This document shows, piece by piece, positions 9,387-18,710 of a stretch of DNA of 64,000 nt. Each line of letters starts with the position of its first letter. Position 1 is the stretch's first letter. The notes beneath the pieces are model-generated. The model worked only from the letters and a program-made list of their open reading frames with translations, was not told the origin of the DNA and searched no databases. The stretch is from the NCBI GenBank assembly GCA_024102815.1, contig JAGFJJ010000076.1, forward strand, positions 1 through 64,000. Direction: 5' to 3'. This stretch comes from Phycisphaerae bacterium. Its GTDB lineage: Bacteria; Planctomycetota; Phycisphaerae; UBA1845. The translations under genes and the position numbers were made by a program.

Positions 9387-10418
9387 CTACGCCCGCTCCT
9401 TGATGGCCCGGATCATCACCGGAATCACTTTCCGCAAATCGCCCACGATGCCGTAATGAGCGACCGAGAAAATCGGCGCGTCCTTGTCCCAGTTGATGGC
9501 GATGATCTTGGCCGATTCCTCCATCCCGGCCCGATGCTGTACCGCACCGCTGATACCACATGCCACGTACAGCGCCGGGCGCACAGTCGTGCCCGTTTGC
9601 CCGACCTGGTGATCCTTGGGAACGAATCCTCCGTCCACGGCCGCGCGCGAAGCTCCCACGGCGCCGCCCATGACCCCCGCCAGGTCGTGTATGAGCTGAA
9701 AACTCTGCTTGCTGCCCACGCCCGCGCCGCCGGCGACGATGGTTCGGGCTGCCTTCAAGTTGACCTTGCGCGGCTCCCGGTGGCGCTCCACGATGCGCAC
9801 GGCGAGGTCGCTATCGGAGAACGCGACTTCCTCGTCAATGATCTCCCCTGTCCGCTCGGCATCCGGATCTTGGAGCCGCATCACGCCCTCGCGGACGGTC
9901 GCCATCTGCGGCCAGCGGTCGAAATTGATGATCGTTGCGATGATATTGCCGCCGAACGCGGGACGTATCTGGAGCAGCAGGTTCTTGTGCGTCTCCTTAG
10001 TCCGCGGGTCGACGTAATCGCCGAGATCCAGATCGGTGCAGTCCGCCGTCAGACCAGCCTTCAGGGCCGAAGCCACGCGCGGTGCCAGGTCACGCCCCAG
10101 CGGCGTCGCTCCAAAAAGGAGGATTTGCGGAACATGGCGCGCGGCCAACTCGATTACCACGCGGGCGTAGGGCAGCGTTCGGTAGTGCTCGAGCTCGGTG
10201 TGGTGGACGTGGTACACGCGATCGGCGCCGTGGGCGATCAGCCGGTAGGAGAGTTCGCGCACGTTCCAGCCAGGCAGAACCGCGGCCATCCGCGTGCCCA
10301 AACGGTCGGCCAGTTCCCGCGCCTTGCCACACAGCTCCAGGGTAACGTCGCTGAGACGCTCGTCCTCCTGCTCCGCGAACACCCACACTTCGCCCTTGCG
10401 ATTGACGGGAATCATCAA
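9387..10418 (-). CDS. etfA: electron transfer flavoprotein, alpha subunit
   Basis: EtfA, 343 residues, carries FAD and relays electrons from acyl-CoA dehydrogenases. The N-terminal alpha/beta domain (AERLAD-like KARELADRLGT near 30, DRVYHVHH near 65) is followed by the C-terminal FAD domain. That domain shows TIVAGGAGVGSKQSF, FVPKDHQVGQTGTTVRP and the conserved LYVACGISGAVQHRAGM and INWDKDAPIFSVAHYGIVGD motifs. It sits 44 bases after etfB and 6 bases before the acyl-CoA dehydrogenase on the same strand, so the three are very likely co-transcribed. Length is slightly above the usual 310-320. Confidence 0.95.
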   Translation of the reverse strand: MMIPVNRKGEVWVFAEQEDERLSDVTLELCGKARELADRLGTRMAAVLPGWNVRELSYRLIAHGADRVYHVHHTELEHYRTLPYARVVIELAARHVPQILLFGATPLGRDLAPRVASALKAGLTADCTDLDLGDYVDPRTKETHKNLLLQIRPAFGGNIIATIINFDRWPQMATVREGVMRLQDPDAERTGEIIDEEVAFSDSDLAVRIVERHREPRKVNLKAARTIVAGGAGVGSKQSFQLIHDLAGVMGGAVGASRAAVDGGFVPKDHQVGQTGTTVRPALYVACGISGAVQHRAGMEESAKIIAINWDKDAPIFSVAHYGIVGDLRKVIPVMIRAIKERA

Positions 10419-10462
10419 CGAACCCTCGCCGCGCTACCGCGGGCCGGTCAGCATGCCAGTAG

Positions 10463-11377
10463 TTATGACAGCGTGTGATCCACGATCAGCTCGTGGATCA
10501 TTTCGCGAACGCCTTCTTCCGTTGCGGGCACTTCCTTAAAGCCTTCCTTGGTCAGCACGATCGACTGCACCCGGTGAACTTTGGTCGGCGAGCCGGTCAC
10601 ACCGCACCATTGCAGGTCAGCCTGCACGTCATCAAGATCCCATTGACCGATCAGCAATCCGCGAGACTTCAACTGCTCAAGACGCCGTGCGGCCTCGCTT
10701 TCGCGAGCGTCCGCAGACCCCTTGGGCATCGCCAATTCCACTTCCCTGGCGACCTCGCCCCCTGTTCGCGCGTGCTTGAAGCGCATCATCCGGCGCGCGG
10801 CTGGGGGGCGGGCGCGATTGGCGGAATCCAGCACCGTGACCAGCAACGGAAGCCGGGATTCCAGAACTTCCCATCCGTTCCCCACGTTCCTTCGCAGTCG
10901 AGCCCGGCCGCTGTCGAGTTCAACAACCCGTTCGAAGTACGTTACCTGTGGAATGCCCAGTTTCTCAGCGAGTTGCGGACCCACCTGGGCCGTGTCGCCG
11001 TCGATGGCCTGTCGACCGCAAAAGACGAAATCGAACCGGCCCAGCCGTGCAACGGCCCGGCTGAGGATGTAGCTTGTAGCCAGCGTATCGCTGCCTGCCG
11101 CCCGGCGGTCATTAATCAGAATGGCTCGATCCGCCCCTCGATAGAGACACTCGCGGAGGACTTCGGCCGCGGCGAGCGGGCCCATCGTCACGACGGAGAC
11201 CGTCCCCCCGAAGCGTTCGCGAACGTCGAGCGCCGCTTCCAGGGCGTGCAGGTCTTCGGGATTGAACACCGTCGGCAGGGCTGAACGGTTAACGGTTCCG
11301 TCGGCTTTCATCGCGTCGACGGTGATGTTGGCCGTGTCCGGAACCTGTTTGACGCAAACGATGCTGTGGTATGTCAA
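10463..11377 (-). CDS. etfB: electron transfer flavoprotein, beta subunit
   Basis: EtfB, 304 residues, binds AMP and partners EtfA. Diagnostic segments are CVKQVPDT at the start, the NPEDLHALEAAL region, SVVTMGP, a DTLATSYILSRAV helix, and FCGRQAIDGDTAQVGPQLAE. It is the first gene of the minus-strand etfB-etfA-acyl-CoA dehydrogenase unit, and the AGGGGGAG-rich leader just upstream supports the ATG. It is longer than the usual 250-260 because of a C-terminal tail after residue 250. Whether the pair is electron-bifurcating cannot be decided by eye. Confidence 0.95.
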   Translation of the reverse strand: MTYHSIVCVKQVPDTANITVDAMKADGTVNRSALPTVFNPEDLHALEAALDVRERFGGTVSVVTMGPLAAAEVLRECLYRGADRAILINDRRAAGSDTLATSYILSRAVARLGRFDFVFCGRQAIDGDTAQVGPQLAEKLGIPQVTYFERVVELDSGRARLRRNVGNGWEVLESRLPLLVTVLDSANRARPPAARRMMRFKHARTGGEVAREVELAMPKGSADARESEAARRLEQLKSRGLLIGQWDLDDVQADLQWCGVTGSPTKVHRVQSIVLTKEGFKEVPATEEGVREMIHELIVDHTLS

Positions 11378-11526
11378 GGGACTCCCCCTTCCGCTGCTCG
11401 TTCACAGAAGAGTACGGCCAAGGTAGCCCTCCTCCGGGGACCCGTCAATCACTTGTTGGGTCCGGCGTCGCCGCCTAGAATCGGCCTCACCGATCGACTC
11501 AAAGGCCGTCCACGCAGGCTGGGGAA

Positions 11527-12810
11527 ATGGAAATGACCACGCTTTTCGGAACGCTGCTCGAGCCCCGTACGCCCTCCGAATGCCGTATCACGCCAAAGAC
11601 CGTCGTGCGTTTCGCGGAGGGCGGGAAGATCGCCGAAGTCAACCGTGGGGCGTCGCCGGGGGGGGACGCCGTCGGCGACGACGGTGCCTGGATTCTGCCC
11701 GGCTTCATCGACGCCCACCTGCACCTGCCCCAGTGGGATCGCCGCGGACTCGACGGCCTCAGCCTCTTCGACTGGCTCGATCAGGTCGTCTACCCCGCCG
11801 AGGCACGATTGCGCGATGCCGATCTGGCCGAGAGTCTGGCCGAGGAATTCGTCTCCGGACTGGTCGCCTGCGGTACGACGACCGCCGCCATTTTTGCGAG
11901 TCCACATCGACCCGCAATGGAAAAGATCTTTGAGGTCTTCAATCGGCGCGGCTTCCGCGCCGTATGCGGACTGATGCTCAATGACGTGAATGTACCGGCG
12001 GAACTTCTCGTGCCCGCGGATCGCGCCCTCGACGACTCCCGAGCCTTGGCCGCGAAATGGAACGGGGCCAACGGCGGCCTCATCCGATACGCGTTCAGTC
12101 CGCGCATGGCAACGTGTTGCAGCGAGCGCCTGCTCCGCGGGTCCGCCGAGCTCGCCGCCATGTCCAATTGTTACATCATGACGCACGTGGCCGAGTCGCC
12201 GGCGGAGGAGGAAGCCGTTCGGGAGCGATTCCCCGAATGGCTGGACGACGTCGAGCTGTTCGCTTCGCTGGGATTGCTGACGCCGCGAACGCTGCTCGGT
12301 CACGGCGTCTGCATGACAGACGCCTTGCGGCATCGTGTGGCGGAGGCGGGCACGGCCGTGGTGCACTGTCCCACGGCCAATCTATTCCTGGAGAGCGGCC
12401 TGATGGACTACGTCGCCCATCGTCGGGCGGGCGTGCCCATCGCTCTGGGCAGCAGCATCGCCGCCGGGCACGACCCCTTCATGCCCCACGTGGCGGTGTC
12501 TTGCCTCCAGACCGCCAAGGCGCTCAAGGTGCATGCCATCCCTCGCGGAGCGAGTCCGGCTCCCGCACCGGAAGAAGCCTGGTGGCTGCTCACCCGCGGC
12601 GCCGCCGAAGCGCTCCGCCTGGACGACCACACCGGGACCATCGAAGCGGGCTTTGACGCCGATTGCCTCGTCGTGCGCCCCGAGCCGTGGATCGCCCAAC
12701 TGCCCGCCCACCAGCAGGCGTCCGCACTGCTCTACACGATCCGCCCGGACCAGATCGAGCACGTGTTCATCGCCGGCCGACGCGTGGGTCCCGAGCGGTC
12801 GAAAATCTAA
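11527..12810 (+). CDS. guanine deaminase-like amidohydrolase
   Basis: A metal-dependent hydrolase of the TatD/ATZ-TRZ superfamily, closest in pattern to guanine deaminase. Visible features are PGFIDAHLHLPQ (zinc ligands H64, H66), a WLDQVVYPAE stretch that matches the WLTKYTFPAE of guanine deaminases, TPRFS-like AFSPRMA, THVAES (His of the HxxE motif), LGHGVCM, and HCPTANLFL. The late metal-binding Asp, normally in G(T/S)D, reads GSS at 308-310 here, so the key acid seems to be missing or moved. The gene starts 150 bases from divergent etfB, and a second in-frame ATG lies six bases on. The fold is certain; the substrate is not. Confidence 0.75.
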   Translation: MEMTTLFGTLLEPRTPSECRITPKTVVRFAEGGKIAEVNRGASPGGDAVGDDGAWILPGFIDAHLHLPQWDRRGLDGLSLFDWLDQVVYPAEARLRDADLAESLAEEFVSGLVACGTTTAAIFASPHRPAMEKIFEVFNRRGFRAVCGLMLNDVNVPAELLVPADRALDDSRALAAKWNGANGGLIRYAFSPRMATCCSERLLRGSAELAAMSNCYIMTHVAESPAEEEAVRERFPEWLDDVELFASLGLLTPRTLLGHGVCMTDALRHRVAEAGTAVVHCPTANLFLESGLMDYVAHRRAGVPIALGSSIAAGHDPFMPHVAVSCLQTAKALKVHAIPRGASPAPAPEEAWWLLTRGAAEALRLDDHTGTIEAGFDADCLVVRPEPWIAQLPAHQQASALLYTIRPDQIEHVFIAGRRVGPERSKI

Positions 12811-12881
12811 CCATCGTCGTGGGTTCGGCGGCACCTTTTCCGCCAGCCAACCGACGGCGCCATGACTTCCACGCCGGACGG

Positions 12882-14498
12882 TCAGGCGTCGTGACAAGGC
12901 GCGCGGCAGGATTGGAATTCTCTGAGTTCAGCTAGCGCGTGCTCGACTTCTCGTTCAAACTTCTGCCGTGACCATCCAAGTGCTTCGGCCAAGCGCGATT
13001 GGTGTGGTTGGACGGCTTCAAGTCCCCCTTGTTCGGCGAGGAACAAGAGCGATGTCCTTCTCTTCAGTAGGTCGGTTAGATGGTGGACGCGCTCTGTCCG
13101 GCAAATGTACTCAAGCTCTTCGATCGTGTAGGGAAGACCCTCAAGAGGAGCACAAACTGTTGATCCGCGAGCTGGCCGCCGCAATTCAAGAACGGCCGTT
13201 CCATAATGGGTAATGAGATGTTCCGCGATATCCGGTCGCATACCGCCGATTCCGGCCGCGAGTAGCTCGGTGATTCGGGTCGATTGTTCCTTGCTGTTAA
13301 GCCCTGGCCAAAGCGGCATATAGCGAAGTGCACGCCGCCGCTCGCGAGACAAGGGCGGACGATCCAGAATTGTCTCGACGCAGTCAACAGCCTCTTCGGC
13401 GGCGAGCCGAAAGGTCGTCAGTTTCCCGCCCATGATCGTGACAACGCGTTCCTCGCGATTTACAAGGATTCGATGGCGACGACTCATCTCATTGGCGTTG
13501 CTGCGATGTTGCGGCGCGATCGGTCGGACTCCCGCGTAACTGCCGCAAATATCTGAGCGCGTGAACCGCGTGGATGGGAAATAGTGTAGAAGACTCCCCC
13601 AGAGGTCGTCCAGCTCATCGGCTTCCGGTCGAACCAGTTGAAGGTCGCCCTCGAAGCGCCGTTCGGTCGTGCCCACGACGAGACGAGTTTCCCATGGAAC
13701 GATCCACAAGTATCGTCCGTCGCGGATGCTCCGAATGACGACGACATCATCCGGAAATCCGCCCGACCTGCGAACAACCAGGTGGCTGCCTTTGATCCAA
13801 TCTGGAGAAACCTCGTAAATTCCCAGGAAAGAAGCGGTAAGCGCGCTCCATGGACCAGTCGCATTGACGATAGCATGGGCATGCACCGTGACTGTCCGAT
13901 CATTCACAAGAAGTTCCAGCTTCCAGCCGTCAGCGACCCGCCGGGCCCCGGTTGCCGTCACGTAGTTCCACGTCATTGCGCCGCGGGCCTGGGCTGAGCG
14001 AAGCACAGCCATGACCAGACGAGCGTCGTTCGTCCGTGCGTCCCAGAAACGAACTCCAAAAGGGTGTGCCAGAAGCTCGGGATGGGCGGCTCGGATTGTA
14101 CCGCCGAGTATGGGGCGGGATAGTCGTCCGCTTCGACACAATTCGATGAGCCCGTAGGTCTGAATTCCGGCAGCGGTGAGGAGCCATTTCAGAAGCCGCC
14201 GTCCTTCAAAAGGGATGATGAATCGTTGGGGAACGACGAGCCCTGGTGCCAGGCGATGAAGCAGGCGGTCTCGCTCCACGACGGATTCGACGGCGAGTCG
14301 CAACTTGCCCTGGTCCAGGTAGCGCAGCCCTCCGTGGATGAGCTTGGATGTAACGTGGCTAGTGCCGGAGGCGAAGTCGTGTTGCTCAATGAGCAGCGTT
14401 CTCAATCCCCGAATGGTGGCATCTCGGGCGACGCCCGCCCCGGCGATTCCACCGCCGATCACCAGGCAGTCGACTGCATACGATTCGGGCGTGGGCAT
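12882..14498 (-). CDS. glpD: aerobic-type glycerol-3-phosphate dehydrogenase
   Basis: FAD-dependent membrane-associated enzyme oxidising sn-glycerol 3-phosphate to dihydroxyacetone phosphate. The 538-residue protein begins with the dinucleotide fold VIGGGIAGAGVARDATIRG, followed by the family motif SGTSHVTSKLIHGGLRYL. It also shows NATGPWS, KGSHLVVRR, GTTERRFEG, SYAGVRPI and MGGKLTTFRLAAE, ending in the DAO C-terminal helical domain. It follows the DegT-type aminotransferase on the same strand with a 59-base gap, and it converges with the amidohydrolase gene. Confidence 0.94.
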   Translation of the reverse strand: MPTPESYAVDCLVIGGGIAGAGVARDATIRGLRTLLIEQHDFASGTSHVTSKLIHGGLRYLDQGKLRLAVESVVERDRLLHRLAPGLVVPQRFIIPFEGRRLLKWLLTAAGIQTYGLIELCRSGRLSRPILGGTIRAAHPELLAHPFGVRFWDARTNDARLVMAVLRSAQARGAMTWNYVTATGARRVADGWKLELLVNDRTVTVHAHAIVNATGPWSALTASFLGIYEVSPDWIKGSHLVVRRSGGFPDDVVVIRSIRDGRYLWIVPWETRLVVGTTERRFEGDLQLVRPEADELDDLWGSLLHYFPSTRFTRSDICGSYAGVRPIAPQHRSNANEMSRRHRILVNREERVVTIMGGKLTTFRLAAEEAVDCVETILDRPPLSRERRRALRYMPLWPGLNSKEQSTRITELLAAGIGGMRPDIAEHLITHYGTAVLELRRPARGSTVCAPLEGLPYTIEELEYICRTERVHHLTDLLKRRTSLLFLAEQGGLEAVQPHQSRLAEALGWSRQKFEREVEHALAELREFQSCRAPCHDA

Positions 14499-14557
14499 GA
14501 GTCACGATGTTGGGCAATCCGGGAGCGGCGTCAACATGGTTCATCGAGCCAGCCTGC

Positions 14558-15853
14558 TCAACGGGCCGCTTCGCGCGCGGTCTGGCGGCGGATCGCCTCT
14601 GCGATTTCGCTTGCGCGGCCCATCACTTTTCGGAAGGCATATGCGTATTGATCCAGAAGATCCCGCTCCGCCGAAGGGAAGCTGGGCAGTTGCAGGAGGG
14701 TTCGGTTGCCCGCCGTTGTCCTCGGCAGATCATCAGCCGAGTACTGGCGCATGGCGGCTTGCGGTTGTTCCCGGATTCTGGCGAGCCCGGCATAAAGCCC
14801 TTCAGTGAAGACGGGCTGCTCGTGCAGGAGCGGATAGCGAGGACACCCCACCTTGCAACCCTCAGCCTGTAGGGCCCTGACCAGAACGTCCGTTGGGAGC
14901 CCGGTTCGGTTCGGTTCGTTTTGCACCATAAAAAGAAAATAGACACGTTCCACGTGATCGGGCGGCAGAAACGCGTTGATTCCCAGTGGTTCGAGAAGTT
15001 CGGAAAGATACCTGATATTGGCGTTGCGTTGGGCGTTGCGCTCCGCGAGATGGCGCAGTTGAACACGTGCCACGGCCGCGCTCAACGGCGCCATTCGGTG
15101 TTTGAATCCGAATCCGGTTCCCGCGAATCGTCGAGCGGGTGTCTGGAGTTCCAGAATCCTCTCAAAGTGCCCCAGGCAGATCGCATGTTCGTGGATTGCG
15201 TCATCGCTCGTAAGGAGAATCCCACCTTCGCCCGCCGGGGCCAATTTGTTCGTCTGTAGGCTGAAGACCGCTGCATCACCCAGCGTCCCCACCGGCCTTC
15301 CACGCCAGCGAGCACCTTGGGCGTGCGAGGCGTCCTCCAGCACTTTGAGCTTATGTTCTTGAGCAATGGGAGTGAGGGCTTCCATGCGCGAGGGCATACC
15401 CCAAAGATGGACCACGATCATCGCCTTCGTGCGATCGGTGATCTTTCGCGCCACGTCCTCCGGATCGAGCCCGAGCTGGCGAGGCTCGCTTTCGCAGAAA
15501 ACGGGAACGGCGCCACACCAGAGCGCGGGCATTACAGACGCCCAGTAGGTTGCCGAGGGCACAATTACCTCGTCACCGGGATGCAGGCCGAAGGCATGCA
15601 GTGCGGCGAAGATCGCCGACGTGGCGTTGCAATACGCAATCGCATGGCGTACGCCGAAGGATTGCCTGTAATCGTCCTCTAATTCTCGCGTGACGCGATG
15701 AAGTGACAATTCTCCGGAGCGGAGCACCTCCGTAACTGCGGCAATCTCCTCATGCGCGATGATGGGCCAGCGATTCGCGTCGGCGTCATCGATCGTAACG
15801 GCGGGATTCCCCCCAAGAATCGCGGGCAAATCGGTTGCATGAGTCCCCGACAT
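14558..15853 (-). CDS. DegT/DnrJ/EryC1/StrS-family aminotransferase
   Basis: A PLP-dependent aminotransferase of 431 residues, of the class that aminates keto-sugars or cyclitols. Motifs are the CNATSAIFAALHA region near 75-87, GDEVIVPSATYWA (about 93-105), VHLWGMPSRM, LEDASHAQGA (Asp174 contacts the PLP pyridine), and FSLQTNKLAPAGEGG with Lys203 as the expected Schiff-base lysine. The C-terminal part is longer than in sugar aminotransferases. Its neighbours (RNase R upstream, glpD downstream) do not reveal the pathway. It resembles inosose or AHBA-synthase-type members, but this is only a family-level statement. Confidence 0.85.
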   Translation of the reverse strand: MSGTHATDLPAILGGNPAVTIDDADANRWPIIAHEEIAAVTEVLRSGELSLHRVTRELEDDYRQSFGVRHAIAYCNATSAIFAALHAFGLHPGDEVIVPSATYWASVMPALWCGAVPVFCESEPRQLGLDPEDVARKITDRTKAMIVVHLWGMPSRMEALTPIAQEHKLKVLEDASHAQGARWRGRPVGTLGDAAVFSLQTNKLAPAGEGGILLTSDDAIHEHAICLGHFERILELQTPARRFAGTGFGFKHRMAPLSAAVARVQLRHLAERNAQRNANIRYLSELLEPLGINAFLPPDHVERVYFLFMVQNEPNRTGLPTDVLVRALQAEGCKVGCPRYPLLHEQPVFTEGLYAGLARIREQPQAAMRQYSADDLPRTTAGNRTLLQLPSFPSAERDLLDQYAYAFRKVMGRASEIAEAIRRQTAREAAR

Positions 15854-15950
15854 CGTATGTCTCCATTAAGTCGAATCCCTCATGGTTGATCCAGGCTATC
15901 CCAGCGACCGGCAGCCCGATGGTTTGAAACGGGCCTCGAAGACGCCCGGT

Positions 15951-18266
15951 CTATTTCTTTCGCTTCCTGCTTCGCGAATCCTTGCCATTCGATTTTTTCT
16001 TTGCCCGCCTGCCGGGCTTTTCGCTGCGTCCAGCCCGACCGCGCTTCGATCCTCCGCTGCGATCCCGGCGCGCGCCTGACTTTCCGATCTTCTTCGTTCG
16101 CTTCCCGCCCTTCGGCGCCGGCAGCTCCTCCGCCAATGCCAGATCGAGTCGCCTCGTGGGAACATGAACGCGGTCGACGGTCACCTTGAGGCGGTCGCCG
16201 ACAGTGATCTGCCGGCCGGTCCGCTCGCCGATCACCGCGCCACTGGGCGCATCGACTTCCCACCAGTCGTCGGGCAGGGCGTCAAAGCGGAGTAGGCCGT
16301 CGACGAAGTAGTGGTCGAGCTGCACGAACACGCCAATGTTGGCCACGCCGGTCACCACGCCGCCGAACGACTCGCCGATTTTCTTCTCCAGCATCTTGAG
16401 CGTGAGCACGAGAATGAGCTCGCGCTCGGCGGCTTCGGCGCGCCGCTCGTTCTCGCTGCATTGCCGTCCAAGCCGCTTGAGCTCTTCTTCCGAAGGCGCG
16501 GCCGACTTCTCCGCCTTCGTGCGCAGACCGCCACGAAGATGAGCATCCAACAGGCGATGCACGGTCAGGTCGGGATAGCGGCGGATCGGCGACGTGAAGT
16601 GGCAGTAATTCTCGCTGGCCAGCGCGTAGTGTCCGGCGAGTTCGGGCGAGTACTCCGCCTGGGGCATGGAGCGGAGCGTGGCCAGGTTCACGGCGAAGGC
16701 CTCGTCCTTGCCGCGAACCGAGTCGATGAGCGCTTGCAGGGCGAAGCGGTCGGCGTCGTCGGTCAGCTCGTGTCCGAGCACGCGCAGCAATCGCTGGAGG
16801 TTGCCGCCGGTGAGGTCCTCCGGCTCTTCGTGGATCCGCCGCAGGCAGGGTACGCCAATCTCGCGGAGCTTGCGGGCCACGGCCTCGTTGGCCTCGACCA
16901 TGAACATCTCGATGATCTTGTGGGAATAACCGGTATCGGCCGCGCGAACGTCGACCGCGTTACGATTCTCATCGTAGACAATCTCGGCTTCGGGCATGTC
17001 AATCTCGAGCATGCCTTGCCGCCGGCGTCGCGCCTGGAGAATACGCGCCAGCGCTTCCATGTCCCTGATGAGCGTCACGACCTTGGCACTCAGACGCCCC
17101 GGCTTGCCTTCGAGCACACGGCCGGCCTGCTCGTAGGTGAGACGCTTCACCGAGCGGATGATCGAGTTCGCGAATCGCGCCCCGCGCACCTTGCCCTTGG
17201 CGTCGTAAGATATGAAAGCGCTCTTGGTCAGTCGCGGGCGACGCTCCTGGAGCGAGCAAACGCCGTTGGAGAGCACCTCCGGCAGCATGGGAATGACCAG
17301 GTCCGGCAGGTAGACGCTGTTGGAGCGCTCGCGGGCTTCGAGGTCGAGCGGGCCGTCCTCCGGCACGAACGCGGCCACGTCGGCGATGTGCACGCCGAGT
17401 TCAAAAGTGCCATTGTCGTGTCGCTTGAGAGAGATGGCGTCGTCGAAGTCGCGGGCGTCCTCAGGGTCGATGGTGATGATGGTCTCGCCGGAGAGGTCCT
17501 CTCGATCCGCATGGTTGCGCTTGACATTGCTTTCGTCATAACTGGTCACGCGCTGCCGGGCTTCCTTGAGCACGTCCTCCGGAAACTCACCGGGGAGCTG
17601 GTACTGCTCGATGATGCTGGTTGTCTCCACGCCGGGCTCGCCGCGCGGGCCCAGCACGCGAACGATCACCCCCCGCGCCTGTGACCAGGCCGAGGGGTAC
17701 TCCGTCAACTCGACCACCACCTGGTCCCCGGTACGCGCTCCCTTGGCACCCGGATCACCCACCTGAATCGGTGCGTGCAGAGCGTTCCCCTCGGGCACCA
17801 CGAACCACTTGCCCATGTTCTGGGACAATTCTCCGACGAAGCGGTTCTGTCCGCGCTTGACGATGGAAGTGATCTGGCCCTCATAGACCATCCGCCCTTC
17901 ACGCTTGCCGCGCTTGAAGACGCGCGCGGATACGGTATCGCCGGTGATCGCCCCACCGGTGGCATTGGGGGGGACAAAGAGATCGCCGTACGCATTGGGC
18001 GTATCGGGAACAACGAAGCCGAAGCCGCGCGGGTTGCCACGGAACCGGCCGACAATTCGGCCCGGCGGCTCGCCGAGTAGCACCGCGTTCCGGGTTCCCA
18101 GGACGATCCGGCCGGAGCGCATGAGCGCCCGGCAGGCGGAGTGGAAATCGCCGGCCTCGTCCTCGGCGATGCCCATGGCCTCGGCCAGCTCGGAGAGCTT
18201 CCGGGGTTCATAGCCTTCGGCCTGCACGAAATTGAGAATCCGCTCGGTAAACTGTCTGGATGGCAT
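15951..18266 (-). CDS. rnr: ribonuclease R (RNB-family 3'-5' exoribonuclease)
   Basis: A processive exoribonuclease of 771 residues. An N-terminal winged-helix segment (about 1-65) is followed by cold-shock-like RNA-binding domains (FRGNPRGFGFVV, about 70-215). The RNB catalytic domain carries TIDPEDARDFDDAIS, whose Asp cluster binds Mg2+, plus HIADVAAFV and FTSPIRRYPDL. A C-terminal S1 domain (GVVTGVANIGVFVQL) precedes a Lys/Arg-rich tail of about 60 residues typical of RNase R. It is followed after 97 bases by the DegT aminotransferase on the same strand. The upstream gap is AT-rich and probably holds its promoter. Confidence 0.95.
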   Translation of the reverse strand: MPSRQFTERILNFVQAEGYEPRKLSELAEAMGIAEDEAGDFHSACRALMRSGRIVLGTRNAVLLGEPPGRIVGRFRGNPRGFGFVVPDTPNAYGDLFVPPNATGGAITGDTVSARVFKRGKREGRMVYEGQITSIVKRGQNRFVGELSQNMGKWFVVPEGNALHAPIQVGDPGAKGARTGDQVVVELTEYPSAWSQARGVIVRVLGPRGEPGVETTSIIEQYQLPGEFPEDVLKEARQRVTSYDESNVKRNHADREDLSGETIITIDPEDARDFDDAISLKRHDNGTFELGVHIADVAAFVPEDGPLDLEARERSNSVYLPDLVIPMLPEVLSNGVCSLQERRPRLTKSAFISYDAKGKVRGARFANSIIRSVKRLTYEQAGRVLEGKPGRLSAKVVTLIRDMEALARILQARRRRQGMLEIDMPEAEIVYDENRNAVDVRAADTGYSHKIIEMFMVEANEAVARKLREIGVPCLRRIHEEPEDLTGGNLQRLLRVLGHELTDDADRFALQALIDSVRGKDEAFAVNLATLRSMPQAEYSPELAGHYALASENYCHFTSPIRRYPDLTVHRLLDAHLRGGLRTKAEKSAAPSEEELKRLGRQCSENERRAEAAERELILVLTLKMLEKKIGESFGGVVTGVANIGVFVQLDHYFVDGLLRFDALPDDWWEVDAPSGAVIGERTGRQITVGDRLKVTVDRVHVPTRRLDLALAEELPAPKGGKRTKKIGKSGARRDRSGGSKRGRAGRSEKPGRRAKKKSNGKDSRSRKRKK

Positions 18267-18710
18267 AGCGTCAGATCCGACTTGTACAAAGGAGAGAGTG
18301 GGGATCGCGAGTCCGTGACTGCGCTCCGCGCAGAGTTTCCAGTGATGACGTTATGGGAAGTACTGCCGTTCGACCAGAATGAGGAGATTTGCGAATTGAT
18401 ATCGGACCAGTTTTGCCGGGCAATCGGCAGGAATTGCCGAATGACAAATTGGGGCTGATAGCCTCAAGATTTTTTCGCACCTCAGACGATACTAAAGCTG
18501 CCTATTTTATCTAATCTGCCTATTTATTAGACGCCTTGCGAAGTTCGAAGGCGCAAGAACTGCGGTGGAAGAGGAATCGGGCAGCGGAGCGGAGACTCGC
18601 CCTTAAATCTGAAAGCGATGCGCGGAAGCGCTCCGGCGTGGGGCAGGAGGCCCAGCAGGGGGACCCAAGGGTTCTGCCGGGCCCGGTCCGCGCACGGGGA
18701 GTTTGATGAA
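18267..18710. other. divergent intergenic region between rnr and the B12-fold gene
   Basis: This 444-base gap separates two divergent genes. The part at about 18465-18530 is strikingly AT-rich for this genome and contains CTGCCTATTT twice, 19 bases apart, flanked by ATTTTATCTAAT and TATTTATTAGA. These would suit -10 elements or a regulator site, but I cannot fix a promoter. The rest shows nothing I can name. Confidence 0.4.

Noticed and set aside
8778-10478. 566-codon plus-strand frame across the acyl-CoA dehydrogenase and etfA
   Set aside because: Antisense shadow; both minus-strand genes are clearly recognised and form an operon.
16311-17684. 457-codon plus-strand frame opposite rnr
   Set aside because: Antisense shadow of the RNase R catalytic domain.
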